From Phycisphaerae bacterium (GTDB lineage Bacteria; Planctomycetota; Phycisphaerae; UBA1845): a DNA stretch of 64,000 nt. The stretch is from the NCBI GenBank assembly GCA_029260115.1, contig JAJDDW010000040.1, positions 34,729-98,728 on the forward strand, given 5' to 3'. This document shows, in pieces, positions 1-9,134 of this stretch (positions are counted from its first letter, which is position 1; each line of letters starts with the position of its first letter). Below the pieces are notes generated by a model that saw only the letters and a list, made by a program, of their open reading frames with translations, had not been told where the DNA came from and made no database searches. The position numbers and the translations under genes are program-made.

Positions 1-843
1 TTGTACGCCATTTTGCAACATAGTGCCCTGAATACGGCAAAATCGACATATCGCGACCAAAGTCATGATCTTGCCGAGCACCGGCGCCTTGAGTTTGAAG
101 CGATCAACTTGCAGTTTCCCATACTCCGTTTTCAGAAAAGTGCTCGCCCCAATCATGATAGCTATCACAGCCATCAGCATGAACATATAGTTCGCTTTTA
201 AGAAGGTAGCCGTACCGAGCACAATGTGCGTGAGCACGTTATAGTTTTCGGGCCGAAGGAATTGCCCCAACTTTGGCACAACCACGGTCATCAACAATAG
301 CACGACGCCACCGCCCGCGAATACCAAAATACATGGATAAATCATCGCCCCGACGACTTTATTTCTAAGTTCGTCCTGTTTTTCCGCAAAAATCGAGGCT
401 CTCTGTAGCACATCCTCAAGAAAACCACCCTGCTCACCGGCCCGCACCATAGATGCATGCAGGTTTGAGAACGCATGAGGATGTTTAGCCATCGCGTCGC
501 CCAAGGAAGCACCACCGGCTACATCTTCCCGCAATTCTTTCACCACGGCGGAAAGGGCACTGCCAGCATCCTGCCTGCCGAGCACATCTAACGAACGAAG
601 CATGGGCACACCAGCCCGGAGCAAATCGGACAATTGGCTGAAAAATATGGTTAACTGGGAGGATTTGACCTTGCGGCGGCGACCCATCGAGGTCGTGCCC
701 GCACCGGCCCCTTCGGACACATTTACGGGGTAAAGTGCCTGCTCTTCCAGCATGCGCAGGGCCACCTGATAATTCTCAGCGGTCACCACGCCGGCTACTG
801 GCTTGCCACCAGTGTCTATCGCTCTGTAGTTAAAACTAGGCAC
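1..843 (-). CDS. GspF/PilC-family inner-membrane protein (partial, N-terminal 281 codons)
   Basis: This is the polytopic inner-membrane platform protein of a type II secretion or type IV pilus machine. The minus frame is open from a GTG at 843 to the window edge and runs off it, so the C-terminus is missing. The N-terminus reads VPSFNYRAIDTGGKPVAG, the typical GspF/PilC opening. A basic linker (GRRRKVKSSQ) leads into the first T2SSF domain (LTIFFSQLSDLLRAGVPML), which ends with a hydrophobic segment (CILVFAGGGVVLLLMTVVV) and a second one (MFMLMAVIAIMIGA). A second T2SSF domain begins just before the edge. The GTG start is chosen because the family homology begins at that codon. Whether it serves secretion or pili cannot be decided from this fragment; neighbours beyond the edge would tell. 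Confidence 0.9.
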   Translation of the reverse strand, partial: MPSFNYRAIDTGGKPVAGVVTAENYQVALRMLEEQALYPVNVSEGAGAGTTSMGRRRKVKSSQLTIFFSQLSDLLRAGVPMLRSLDVLGRQDAGSALSAVVKELREDVAGGASLGDAMAKHPHAFSNLHASMVRAGEQGGFLEDVLQRASIFAEKQDELRNKVVGAMIYPCILVFAGGGVVLLLMTVVVPKLGQFLRPENYNVLTHIVLGTATFLKANYMFMLMAVIAIMIGASTFLKTEYGKLQVDRFKLKAPVLGKIMTLVAICRFCRIQGTMLQNGVQ

Positions 844-1185
844 GTATCAATGTAACCTTTTACTATAAAACAACTTACGAAACTCCCGGCCACAATATGC
901 CCGGTTCGCATACCCCTATTATACACGCTCGCCAGGCACCCGATTGCACATCCATCCATATTCTATCAGGTAATTAGCTCGCTATGTCCTTACTGTATCG
1001 GACTTTACGTCGAAGTCGTTACACTTGCACACTAAATGTTTTTTGCCTGGTTGCTGATGACCGATATTGCGGCTGAAGTATGTTATCAGGGCGAAAAAGT
1101 AAACGTCGGCTGGACATACGATCTGTTTATGGGTCGTGTGGCTCAGAATTGGCCGAATTTCGATCAGCAGGGACAAACGACGGGT

Positions 1186-2733
1186 ATGTCGCAGACCGAC
1201 ACAAACAAGCCATATAATGCACCGGCCATTGAACCGGCGGGTTCGCGCCTCACCTGGTATCTCACTTTAGTCGTGTTTTGTATTGCGCTGACCGTATATG
1301 CCATATCTCTGGCACCCGGATTGCTTTGGCAGGATAGCGGGATGGCTCAAGTGCGCACGCTGCAAGGCGACGCAGAAGGAACGCTTGGGTTAGCGCTTAG
1401 TCATCCGCTGTATTACCAACTGACGAGCGTTTTCCAATGGATACCTATCGGCGAAGGGGCCTATCGGACGAATCTGGTCAGTGCGGTGTTCGGCGCTGTG
1501 ACCGTCGCGGGGATATTTCTCTTTTTGCTGCAAGCGACGCGGCGACGATTACCGGCCGTGATTGGCGCTCTCTCGCTAGGCGTGGCCCATACGTTCTGGC
1601 AACACTGCGCGCTGGCAGAAGCCTATACGGTTAGCACGGCGCTGCTGGCATTAGAGTTGTTTTGTTTACAGCGATTTGTACAAAGAAGGCACAACGCCTG
1701 GCTAATCGCGCTCATGCTGCTTAACGGACTGGGAACCAGCAATCACATGCTAGCCACGCTGAGTTTGAGCTGCTATGCCGTAATGATCCTCTGGCTCATA
1801 GCTCGGCGACAGCTTCGGGTGCGCATCATACCGTTGCTCACCTTGGCCTGGATGGTTGGTGCGTCCTTTTATGTTAACCTTATATACGTGCACTTATCGC
1901 AGGGGGAAGACGTTAAACAAGTCTTTCACTCTGCACTGTTTGGTATGCGCTATGCGTCTAACGTACTCAATATAAGTATCGGGACGCGCCAACTAATAAA
2001 CAGCGTGCTTTATATGGGCATGAATTTTCCGACGCCGCTGGCCTTGCTCGCAATAGTAGGCTTACGAACGATCTGGCAGCGGCCCCGCAGACTGGACTTG
2101 ACCACCTGCGCAGGGTTGTGGCTAGTGCATATGGTCTTCGCTATTCGATACGATGTGCCAGACCAATATACTTTTTTTATTCCTGGCATTGTGTTGACCG
2201 CGCTACTCATCGGACTAGGTGCGGAGCGATTTGTCGCGGCTGGTGCTACGCGTCGGGGTTACTTATTACTGTGTGCCGCAATCCTGCCAGTAGCGATTTA
2301 TGTGGCCCTGCCAAACATGGTGCGAGCCAGTGGTAAAAGTCTGGGCACGCAGCGGGATATTCCTTTTCGTGATACTTACGACTATTTTTTGCATCCGTGG
2401 AAGACTTGGGAAAATGGGCCTCGACGCTTTGCTAGCCACCTGAACGATTTATTGCCAGCCAACGCCGTGCTCTTCGCAGATGGGACCACCGTGCGACCGT
2501 TGCAATATCTAAGGCTGAGTGAATCCTGGCGTCCGGACGTACTACTCTATCCGCCAATCGATAATGATGAAGACGTAGACGACCGGTTTGGCCAACATGC
2601 GATGACAGTGGCGATAAGTGAAAGCCGGGTATATGTCGTGACGCCGCAAGCGCCATATTGCCCAGAGTGGTTGGCCGAAGGCTATCAGTTTGAAAAAGCT
2701 GGCATGATCTATCGTGTCATCCCGCCCCATTGA
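1186..2733 (+). CDS. DUF2723-family polytopic membrane protein
   Basis: A membrane protein of about 515 residues with an N-terminal helix (LTWYLTLVVFCIALTVYAIS) followed by LAPGLLWQDSGMAQVRTL and SHPLYYQL. This matches the DUF2723 / TMEM260-like family, which is related to GT-C type glycosyltransferases. Roughly ten hydrophobic segments follow, then a soluble C-terminal part of about 130 residues. The acidic residue in the WQDSG loop is where GT-C enzymes carry a catalytic or metal-binding acid, so a lipid-linked sugar transferase is plausible but not shown. I prefer the ATG at 1186, which has GCAGGGA about 12 bases upstream. An in-frame ATG at 1036 would add 50 residues that do not look like part of the family. 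No operon partner is evident; gatE follows after about 200 bases. Confidence 0.75.
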   Translation: MSQTDTNKPYNAPAIEPAGSRLTWYLTLVVFCIALTVYAISLAPGLLWQDSGMAQVRTLQGDAEGTLGLALSHPLYYQLTSVFQWIPIGEGAYRTNLVSAVFGAVTVAGIFLFLLQATRRRLPAVIGALSLGVAHTFWQHCALAEAYTVSTALLALELFCLQRFVQRRHNAWLIALMLLNGLGTSNHMLATLSLSCYAVMILWLIARRQLRVRIIPLLTLAWMVGASFYVNLIYVHLSQGEDVKQVFHSALFGMRYASNVLNISIGTRQLINSVLYMGMNFPTPLALLAIVGLRTIWQRPRRLDLTTCAGLWLVHMVFAIRYDVPDQYTFFIPGIVLTALLIGLGAERFVAAGATRRGYLLLCAAILPVAIYVALPNMVRASGKSLGTQRDIPFRDTYDYFLHPWKTWENGPRRFASHLNDLLPANAVLFADGTTVRPLQYLRLSESWRPDVLLYPPIDNDEDVDDRFGQHAMTVAISESRVYVVTPQAPYCPEWLAEGYQFEKAGMIYRVIPPH

Positions 2734-2929
2734 TCCGCATCCAAGGTACGACCAAAGTTCCCGGCCATTTGCTGATACCACCCGGCTTGAGTAAACTTTT
2801 AGTTCGTTCGCCGTGCGGCGTTTGCACGAACCAGATAGGTGCGATGTCTCAGCGCGAAGAATCTCAAGGCGATAATTGCCTCCGGATGTAACAGCAGAAT
2901 TGAGCTTGCTCTATGGGGCATACGCACTG

Positions 2930-4909
2930 ATGATGAAGCCATTCAAATCCTATGAAGACATGACGGCTGAGGACTACACCGCGATTGGGCTAAAGTGTGG
3001 ACTCGAAGTCCATCAACAACTGCTCACCACCCGCAAACTCTTTTGCCGATGCCCAGCTGGGCGTTATGGCAGTGACTACGACGCGGAAATCCTTCGCCAC
3101 ATGAGGCCCACGCTGTCGGAGCTTGGCGAGTACGACGGCACAGCCCTGATGGAAAAAAAGACGCGCAAAAATATTCACTATCGCCTACATCGAGACACCG
3201 TCTGCACGTATGATATTGACGACACGCCCCCGTTTTTTCCTGACCCCTACGCGATTGATATTGCCCTCGAGCTTTCACTGCAATTGGGTTTGGGCATTGT
3301 GAGCGAAATTCATATAGCCAGAAAACAGTATCTCGACGGCTCGATACCAGCGGGTTTTCAGCGCACAGCTATCATTGGTGTGACAGGATCGATTCCGTAT
3401 CTAGATCGCCGGATTGGCATAACACAACTTTCGATCGAAGAAGATTCCTGCCGAGAAGTTTCTGACATTGGCCATGATCGCATATATCTTACGGATCGAC
3501 TCGGTATGCCACTCATCGAAGTCGTGACTGACCCGGACATGCGCACGCCGCAAGAATTAGCCGAGGTCTGTCAAGTCATCCGTTGGCTATGTCGAAGTAC
3601 GGGCAAAGTGCGCACGGGATACGGCGCGGCTCGTCAAGATGTCAACGTCAGCGTAGAAGGCGGCACGCGGATCGAAATCAAGGGCGTCCCGCAGATTACG
3701 CGCATCCCGCTGCTGGTGTATAACGAGGCCATGCGACAATGCGCCTTGCTGCATATTCGCGATACGCTCAAGCAACGCGGTATCACGAAAGACACACTCA
3801 ACTGCACAACTCACGACGTAACACGAGCGGTATACCGCACACCATATGGGCCAATCCGCACTGCAGTTGATCTGGGGCATCGCGTCAAATGCGTCACACT
3901 GCACGGATTCGCCGAGTTACTCAACTATACTACGCAAGAGCATACCATCTTTGCGAAGGAATTTTCCGACCGCGTGCGGGTGATCGCCTGCCTCACCGAA
4001 TTACCGAACATGGTTCACTCTGACACCGCGTCCGAACAACTCTCCGTGCGTGATTGGAAAGGTATCCGTAAACGCACCCAAGCTGGCGACAACGACGCAC
4101 TCATACTCGTCTGGGGAGACGAGGCTGATACGACCACTGCATGCCAAGAAATAATCATACGGGCAACTGAGGCGACCATCGGCGTGCCGAATGACACGCG
4201 GCAGGCACACAAAGACGGTACAACAGGATTTGAACGGGTCTTGCCTGGCGCGGAACGCATGTATCCAGATACCGACCTGCCGCCCATCACTATCGACGCG
4301 GACAGGCTTGAGGGCATACGTAGTCAGCTTTCTACGCCGCCTTGGGATCGGCAAGATCGCTATCGAACGTTAAACGTCCCCAAAGAATCTATCGCCCCGC
4401 TTTCGGCTTCACCCAGGGCAAATTTGTTCGAAACGCTCATTGATGAGTTAAAGATTGATCCCGTATTCGCAGCTGTGGTGTTGATGCAACGGTTTAAGTG
4501 CTTTAGCCGAGATGGCCTGCATCCCGAACAGCTCACCGACCAGCAGATTCAATCGGTGTTCGCGGCTCTCGCACAAAATAAACTCACGCGACGAGGCGTT
4601 GTCCGAGCGTTTCGCTGGCATCTGTTAGCTACGCGACATAATCAAGATGGCGCCATCGACATCGCAGACGTCGCAGCTGACCTTGCCGAAAAGTTGTATT
4701 CCCAAGATGAACTGAACTTCATGATAACGCAAACACTTGAACAAAGCCGCACGATTGAATTTCCCGACAGCGGCGCGCATCACCGATTCGTTATTGGCAT
4801 CGTCATGCGAGAAGTGGGCAGCGTGGTGGAAAGTGCCACAGTCCTACGCCTGATTGAAGATGCCATGCGTAGTCACCAACCACAAGACAATCAGGAAGAG
4901 GTGGCCTAA
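2930..4909 (+). CDS. gatE: Glu-tRNA(Gln) amidotransferase subunit E (archaeal type)
   Basis: GatE activates the gamma-carboxylate of Glu on mischarged Glu-tRNA(Gln) and, with GatD supplying ammonia, makes Gln-tRNA(Gln). The GatB/E core is clear: GLKCGLEVHQQL near the start, then DIDDTPPFFPDP, RKQYLDGSIPAGFQRT, EEDSCREV and RTGYGAARQDVNVSV. GatE rather than GatB is indicated by the inserted AspRS-like GAD domain with its GTTGFERVLPGAERMYPDTD signature, and by the length of about 659 residues, close to archaeal GatE and well above GatB. A C-terminal GatB/Yqey tail follows. The ATG at 2930 (or 2933) is preferred over an upstream TTG at 2876 because a GGGG lies 12 bases upstream and homology begins soon after. 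The stop is 2 bases from the gatD start, so the two are almost certainly cotranscribed. GatDE is classically an archaeal enzyme, so horizontal transfer is likely. Confidence 0.95.
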   Translation: MMKPFKSYEDMTAEDYTAIGLKCGLEVHQQLLTTRKLFCRCPAGRYGSDYDAEILRHMRPTLSELGEYDGTALMEKKTRKNIHYRLHRDTVCTYDIDDTPPFFPDPYAIDIALELSLQLGLGIVSEIHIARKQYLDGSIPAGFQRTAIIGVTGSIPYLDRRIGITQLSIEEDSCREVSDIGHDRIYLTDRLGMPLIEVVTDPDMRTPQELAEVCQVIRWLCRSTGKVRTGYGAARQDVNVSVEGGTRIEIKGVPQITRIPLLVYNEAMRQCALLHIRDTLKQRGITKDTLNCTTHDVTRAVYRTPYGPIRTAVDLGHRVKCVTLHGFAELLNYTTQEHTIFAKEFSDRVRVIACLTELPNMVHSDTASEQLSVRDWKGIRKRTQAGDNDALILVWGDEADTTTACQEIIIRATEATIGVPNDTRQAHKDGTTGFERVLPGAERMYPDTDLPPITIDADRLEGIRSQLSTPPWDRQDRYRTLNVPKESIAPLSASPRANLFETLIDELKIDPVFAAVVLMQRFKCFSRDGLHPEQLTDQQIQSVFAALAQNKLTRRGVVRAFRWHLLATRHNQDGAIDIADVAADLAEKLYSQDELNFMITQTLEQSRTIEFPDSGAHHRFVIGIVMREVGSVVESATVLRLIEDAMRSHQPQDNQEEVA

Positions 4910-4911
4910 TC

Positions 4912-6297
4912 ATGGTTGAAGACCGTCTTAAAGGCTATCGTAACATCTCGCGTGACGTGCTGAGTAAATACAAAGTCGGCATATGGAGCGATGTGGAAAT
5001 CGAAGCGACGAATGGCCGCTTTAGGGGGTTGATCCTGCCACGCTCCGAAACGGCTGACGATGCGCATATCGTGATTAAACTTATCACGGGATACAACATC
5101 GGTATCGCGACCGCGACCATCACCAACATCACCGAGCATGGGCGACGCGAAGTACAATATAAAATCGCCGAGCAAGAATTTCCCACTGACCCCAACAAAC
5201 CCAACATCACGCTCTTTGGAACGGGCGGCACCATCGCTAGCCGACTAGACTATCGCACGGGCGCTGTCATCCCCGCATTTTCTCCCGGCGAACTTTATGG
5301 CTCCGTACCAGAACTTGCCGACGCTTGCAACTTGCGCACCGAAAAACTTTACGGCGTGTTCAGCGAGAACATGGGGCCTGAGCAATATATAAAACTAGCG
5401 GAAAAAATCGGCGAAGAAATTGCGAAGGGCGTAGACGGTATTGTCATCGGTCATGGTACGGACACCATGCACCACACGGCTGCAATCCTTACTTTTATGG
5501 TACAAAATCCCCCCATCCCGATCGTCATGGTCGGTTCACAACGATCTTCTGACAGGCCCTCTTCGGACGCCGCGCTAAATTTAATTAAGGCAGTAAAGGT
5601 CGCGGCTGAAGGGGACATCGCTGAAATTCTAGTGTGTATGTATGGGCCAACGTCGGATCAATACGACCTGCTTCATCGCGGTACGCGGGTTCGCAAAATG
5701 CACTCAAGCTATCGCTCGGCTTTTCGCACCATCGGCGACATCCCACTAGCCATGGTCGATCTCGACGGCATTCACGAATTGCGTGACGACTATCATCGCC
5801 GCCGTGACGATCGAGAAGTCAGCATCAATACAGCCTTTGAGGAAAAGGTGACGATGGTCTACTACTACCCCAACATGAAGCCCGACATTATCGACGCGAT
5901 CGTTGAAAAAGGTTATCGCGGTATCGTCATAGCTGGCACAGGCCTGGGGCATATTAACAAGCCGATTTATGAAGCTGTCAAACGGGCGACTGACAAAGGC
6001 GTTCATGTGTATATGACTGTGCAAACGCTTTGGGGGTACGTGCAGATGTATGTATACGAAACCGGCCGGGAAATTATGGAGCTTGGCGTTGTACCCGCAG
6101 CGAACATGCTACCCGAAGTCGCATACATGAAGCTTTGTTGGACGCTGGGCCAAACCGACGACCGAGACGAAGTGCGCCGCATCATGTTAACGCCCATAAG
6201 CGACGAAATCACCGACCGCGAACCATACAACGGCTATCTCATCTTCCAAGGCGCGATCCCGGAAGTGCAAGAATTCTTGCGCACGATAAAGCGATAA
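4912..6297 (+). CDS. gatD: Glu-tRNA(Gln) amidotransferase subunit D (archaeal type)
   Basis: GatD is the glutaminase/asparaginase-like subunit that releases ammonia for GatE. Residues 1-90 form the GatD-specific N-terminal domain (a small beta-barrel with DVEIEATNGRFRGLILPR). The L-asparaginase-type domain starts at NITLFGTGGTIASRLDYRTG, with nucleophile Thr104 in TGGT, and continues with the second catalytic motif GHGTDTMHHTA (Thr183, Asp184) and GSQRSSDRPSSDAALNL. The N-terminal domain and the RLDYRTGAV segment separate it from ordinary L-asparaginases. Its length of 461 residues is slightly above typical archaeal GatD. The start lies 2 bases after the gatE stop. The pairing with gatE fixes the function: an asparaginase alone would not sit beside GatE. 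Confidence 0.95.
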   Translation: MVEDRLKGYRNISRDVLSKYKVGIWSDVEIEATNGRFRGLILPRSETADDAHIVIKLITGYNIGIATATITNITEHGRREVQYKIAEQEFPTDPNKPNITLFGTGGTIASRLDYRTGAVIPAFSPGELYGSVPELADACNLRTEKLYGVFSENMGPEQYIKLAEKIGEEIAKGVDGIVIGHGTDTMHHTAAILTFMVQNPPIPIVMVGSQRSSDRPSSDAALNLIKAVKVAAEGDIAEILVCMYGPTSDQYDLLHRGTRVRKMHSSYRSAFRTIGDIPLAMVDLDGIHELRDDYHRRRDDREVSINTAFEEKVTMVYYYPNMKPDIIDAIVEKGYRGIVIAGTGLGHINKPIYEAVKRATDKGVHVYMTVQTLWGYVQMYVYETGREIMELGVVPAANMLPEVAYMKLCWTLGQTDDRDEVRRIMLTPISDEITDREPYNGYLIFQGAIPEVQEFLRTIKR

Positions 6298-6398
6298 TCG
6301 CTGTTTGGGCGGTCATGTTGGCATAAACTATTTGCCACGTCCACGTCTAGCCACATAATGGTAGCGCGTTCGGCCATTAATTCAGCATTGAGATATTT

Positions 6399-9134
6399 AT
6401 GACGTTGAAGACAGGCACAAAACTCGGCCCCTACGAAATCCTCTCGCCGCTGGGCGCGGGCGGCATGGGCGAAGTCTATCTTGCCAACGATTCCAAGCTA
6501 GATCGCCAGGTGGCGATCAAGGTGCTTTCCGAGTCGATGACGCGCGATCAAGAGCGAGTCGCCCGCTTCGAACGAGAAGCAAAGCTCCTCGCTTCATTGA
6601 ACCACCCGAACATTGCTGTGATTCATGGTTTCGATGATTCGGAGGGAACTCGGTTTCTGGTCATGGAATACGTCGAGGGCGAAACACTCGGGGGTCATAT
6701 CAAGAACGGTCCGATTGCGGTTGAAGACGCCCTTGACATTGCCAAGCAGATTTCCGAGGCACTCGAAGCGGCTCATGAACAAGGCATGATTCACCGAGAT
6801 CTAAAACCCGCGAATGTGATGATTCGTGAGGATGGTACGATCAAGGTACTCGACTTTGGTTTGGCGAAGGCGATGGCCGAGGAGTCGCCCGGTTCGGTCG
6901 CAGCAGATTCGCCGACGATCACTGCGAATTACACGCGCCCCGGTGTCATCCTCGGGACGGCTGCTTATATGTCGCCGGAACAGGCCCGTGGGCGTCCGCT
7001 GGACAAACGAACCGACATCTGGTCGTTCGGGATCATGCTATATGAGTGCCTAACTGGTGTCCCTTTGTTCCAAGGCGAGACGGCCAACGACTCCATCGGC
7101 GCGATCCTACACAAAGATCCAGATTGGTCCCTGCTGCCGCCGGACACGCCTCCGACGATTCAGCTTCTGCTGCGACGATGTCTGACCAAGGATCGCAAAC
7201 GCCGCCTGCACGACATCGCCGACGCACGGATCGAACTGGAGAACGCCCTTGTTGATCCAACGAGCACGTCGTTGGGTTTGGCACAGGCTGCGCTCGATGT
7301 CAGGCGTCGTTGGATACCGTCATGGCGGGGCAGCGTGGTGATCGCGATGATCGTCGTACTCGCCGCAGTCGGTGGATGGCTCGCCAAACCGCAACCCAAG
7401 GATTCGGCTCCGGTCGTCCGTCTCTCGGCTGAGATTCCCGAAGGACAGGTGCTCACCAGCAACACCAGTCTACCGTTGGTCGCGATTTCGCCGGATGCAT
7501 CGATGTTGGCTTACACAGCCACTACCAATACCGGAACGCGGATGTATCTGCGACACATGCATCAGCAAGAGGCCGTAGCCCTTGCCAATACGAACGACGC
7601 GGACTCGCCCACTTTTTCGCCCGATGGTCGCTGGATCGCCTTCGCCCAGCAGGGAAAACTCAAGAAGATGTCTGTCTCGGGTGGATCTGCGCAGACGATC
7701 TGCGACGCCTCGCAACTCCGCGGCGCTCATTGGGGTGTCAATGACACCATCGCGTTTGCCCCGACACGCCGATCCGGCATCTGGATCGTTTCTGCCGAAG
7801 GTGGCACGCCCAAGAAAGCCACCGACTTGGGGCCGGACCCAGGCCCAGCGTCACACCGCTGGCCTCAACTGTTGCCGGACGGGCGGACGATCCTGTTCAC
7901 CGATACGGACAACGAAGACGACTACACGGCCGCGAGAATCGAAGCGGTTTCCATAGGCTCGAGCGAACGCAAGGTACTGGTTGAAGGTGCCATGTACGCA
8001 CGCTATGTACCGACCGGACACTTGGTTTTCGTACGAAGCGGTGTGCTCATGGCCGTCGCGTTTGATCCGGTGAGCGTAGAGATCATCGGTCCGGAGGCCC
8101 CAGTGCTGGAGAACCTTAGAGTGGACCTGACCATGGGCGCCGGGCAATACTCATTTTCAGACAATGGCGTGCTTGTTTACCTATCGGGCACAGAGGATTC
8201 CCGTCTTACTGAGTTGGTCTGGGTAGATCGTACGGGCAAGATCAAGCCTGCGTCGCAGCATTCCCGAGACGCGTTTTCCCATTCCCTGTCGCCGGACGGC
8301 TCGAAGATCGCATGGGCTTTGGTTACCGGAATTGGAACTTCCGCTGATATTTGGGTGTTAGAGATCAAGCGTGACATGCTAACGCGACTTACGTTCGATG
8401 ACGGTAATGAGACGGCCCCGATATGGTCACCCGACGGCTCGTGGATCTATTTTGACTCTGACCGTGTTCACGGCGTTGCAGAGATTTATCGCAGGAAGGC
8501 CGATGGGAGCGGCGACGCCGAGCGTCTGACCACGGCAGAAAACCCGCAGACTCCCATCGCTGTATCTCCGGATGGTAACACGCTCGTCTTCAGTGAATCT
8601 CTTGGTACGGGAGGCGAGATCATGTTGCTGCACATGGATCAAGAGCATAGCGTGGAGCCGTTTCTGAAGACCCCGTTCGGAGAGTGGGGGCCTGCCGTGT
8701 CGCCCGATGGAACGCTGATCGCGTATACGTCCAATGAGACAAGTATCTTCGAGTTGTATATCCGTCGCTTTCCCTCCGGCACTGGACGAGTCAAAATCTC
8801 TCCCGGTCTGGGAATCAGCCCCAAATGGTCACCCGATGGCACCGAACTCTTTTACACCGACGACGGCAGTAAGTTTTTCTCGGTCGCCATCGAAGTCAAA
8901 GACGATGTGGTGATACCAAGCATCCCCAAGCTCATGTTCGAGCTACCCCAAGGCGTGTACGCGACGCGAGAAGTCGCCGCGTGGACCGACATCTTCAGCG
9001 TGGCCCCAGATGGTCAGCGCTTCCTGTTTGGCACAAGACCCGACCTGACGCGTGCCGCGCAGAACAACCCCTCCGTAGTGATCAACTGGTTCAAGGAACT
9101 ACAAGAGAAAATGGCCACGGTGAAGGAGCGCTGA
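6399..9134 (+). CDS. Transmembrane Ser/Thr protein kinase with C-terminal PD40 (WD40-like) propeller
   Basis: A 911-residue membrane kinase. The Hanks-type catalytic domain covers about residues 11-275: the glycine loop LGAGGMGEVYLA, Lys41 in VAIKVL, the catalytic loop HRDLKPANV (132-140), DFGLAKA (152-158), MSPEQARG and DIWSFG, so all key residues are present. A single hydrophobic helix at about 311-329 (GSVVIAMIVVLAAVGGWLA) puts the C-terminal part outside the cytoplasm. That part contains repeated SPDG motifs of PD40 blades (ISPDASMLAYT, FSPDGRWIAFA, LSPDGSKIAW, WSPDGSWIYFDSD), a likely sensor propeller. The ATG at 6399 starts right before the conserved TKLGPYEIL. It overlaps the next kinase by one base (TGATG), which suggests translational coupling and a shared transcript. 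The region appears richer in GC than its neighbours. The ligand is unknown. Confidence 0.93.
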   Translation: MTLKTGTKLGPYEILSPLGAGGMGEVYLANDSKLDRQVAIKVLSESMTRDQERVARFEREAKLLASLNHPNIAVIHGFDDSEGTRFLVMEYVEGETLGGHIKNGPIAVEDALDIAKQISEALEAAHEQGMIHRDLKPANVMIREDGTIKVLDFGLAKAMAEESPGSVAADSPTITANYTRPGVILGTAAYMSPEQARGRPLDKRTDIWSFGIMLYECLTGVPLFQGETANDSIGAILHKDPDWSLLPPDTPPTIQLLLRRCLTKDRKRRLHDIADARIELENALVDPTSTSLGLAQAALDVRRRWIPSWRGSVVIAMIVVLAAVGGWLAKPQPKDSAPVVRLSAEIPEGQVLTSNTSLPLVAISPDASMLAYTATTNTGTRMYLRHMHQQEAVALANTNDADSPTFSPDGRWIAFAQQGKLKKMSVSGGSAQTICDASQLRGAHWGVNDTIAFAPTRRSGIWIVSAEGGTPKKATDLGPDPGPASHRWPQLLPDGRTILFTDTDNEDDYTAARIEAVSIGSSERKVLVEGAMYARYVPTGHLVFVRSGVLMAVAFDPVSVEIIGPEAPVLENLRVDLTMGAGQYSFSDNGVLVYLSGTEDSRLTELVWVDRTGKIKPASQHSRDAFSHSLSPDGSKIAWALVTGIGTSADIWVLEIKRDMLTRLTFDDGNETAPIWSPDGSWIYFDSDRVHGVAEIYRRKADGSGDAERLTTAENPQTPIAVSPDGNTLVFSESLGTGGEIMLLHMDQEHSVEPFLKTPFGEWGPAVSPDGTLIAYTSNETSIFELYIRRFPSGTGRVKISPGLGISPKWSPDGTELFYTDDGSKFFSVAIEVKDDVVIPSIPKLMFELPQGVYATREVAAWTDIFSVAPDGQRFLFGTRPDLTRAAQNNPSVVINWFKELQEKMATVKER

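Noticed and set aside
2930..6297. Window as archaeal DNA because of GatDE
   Set aside because: Bacterial EF-P, ECF sigma factor, BamD, LptE, FtsH and peptidoglycan amidase elsewhere in the window point to a diderm bacterium.
4912..6297. Ordinary L-asparaginase call for gatD
   Set aside because: The extra N-terminal barrel and immediate linkage to GatE identify GatD.
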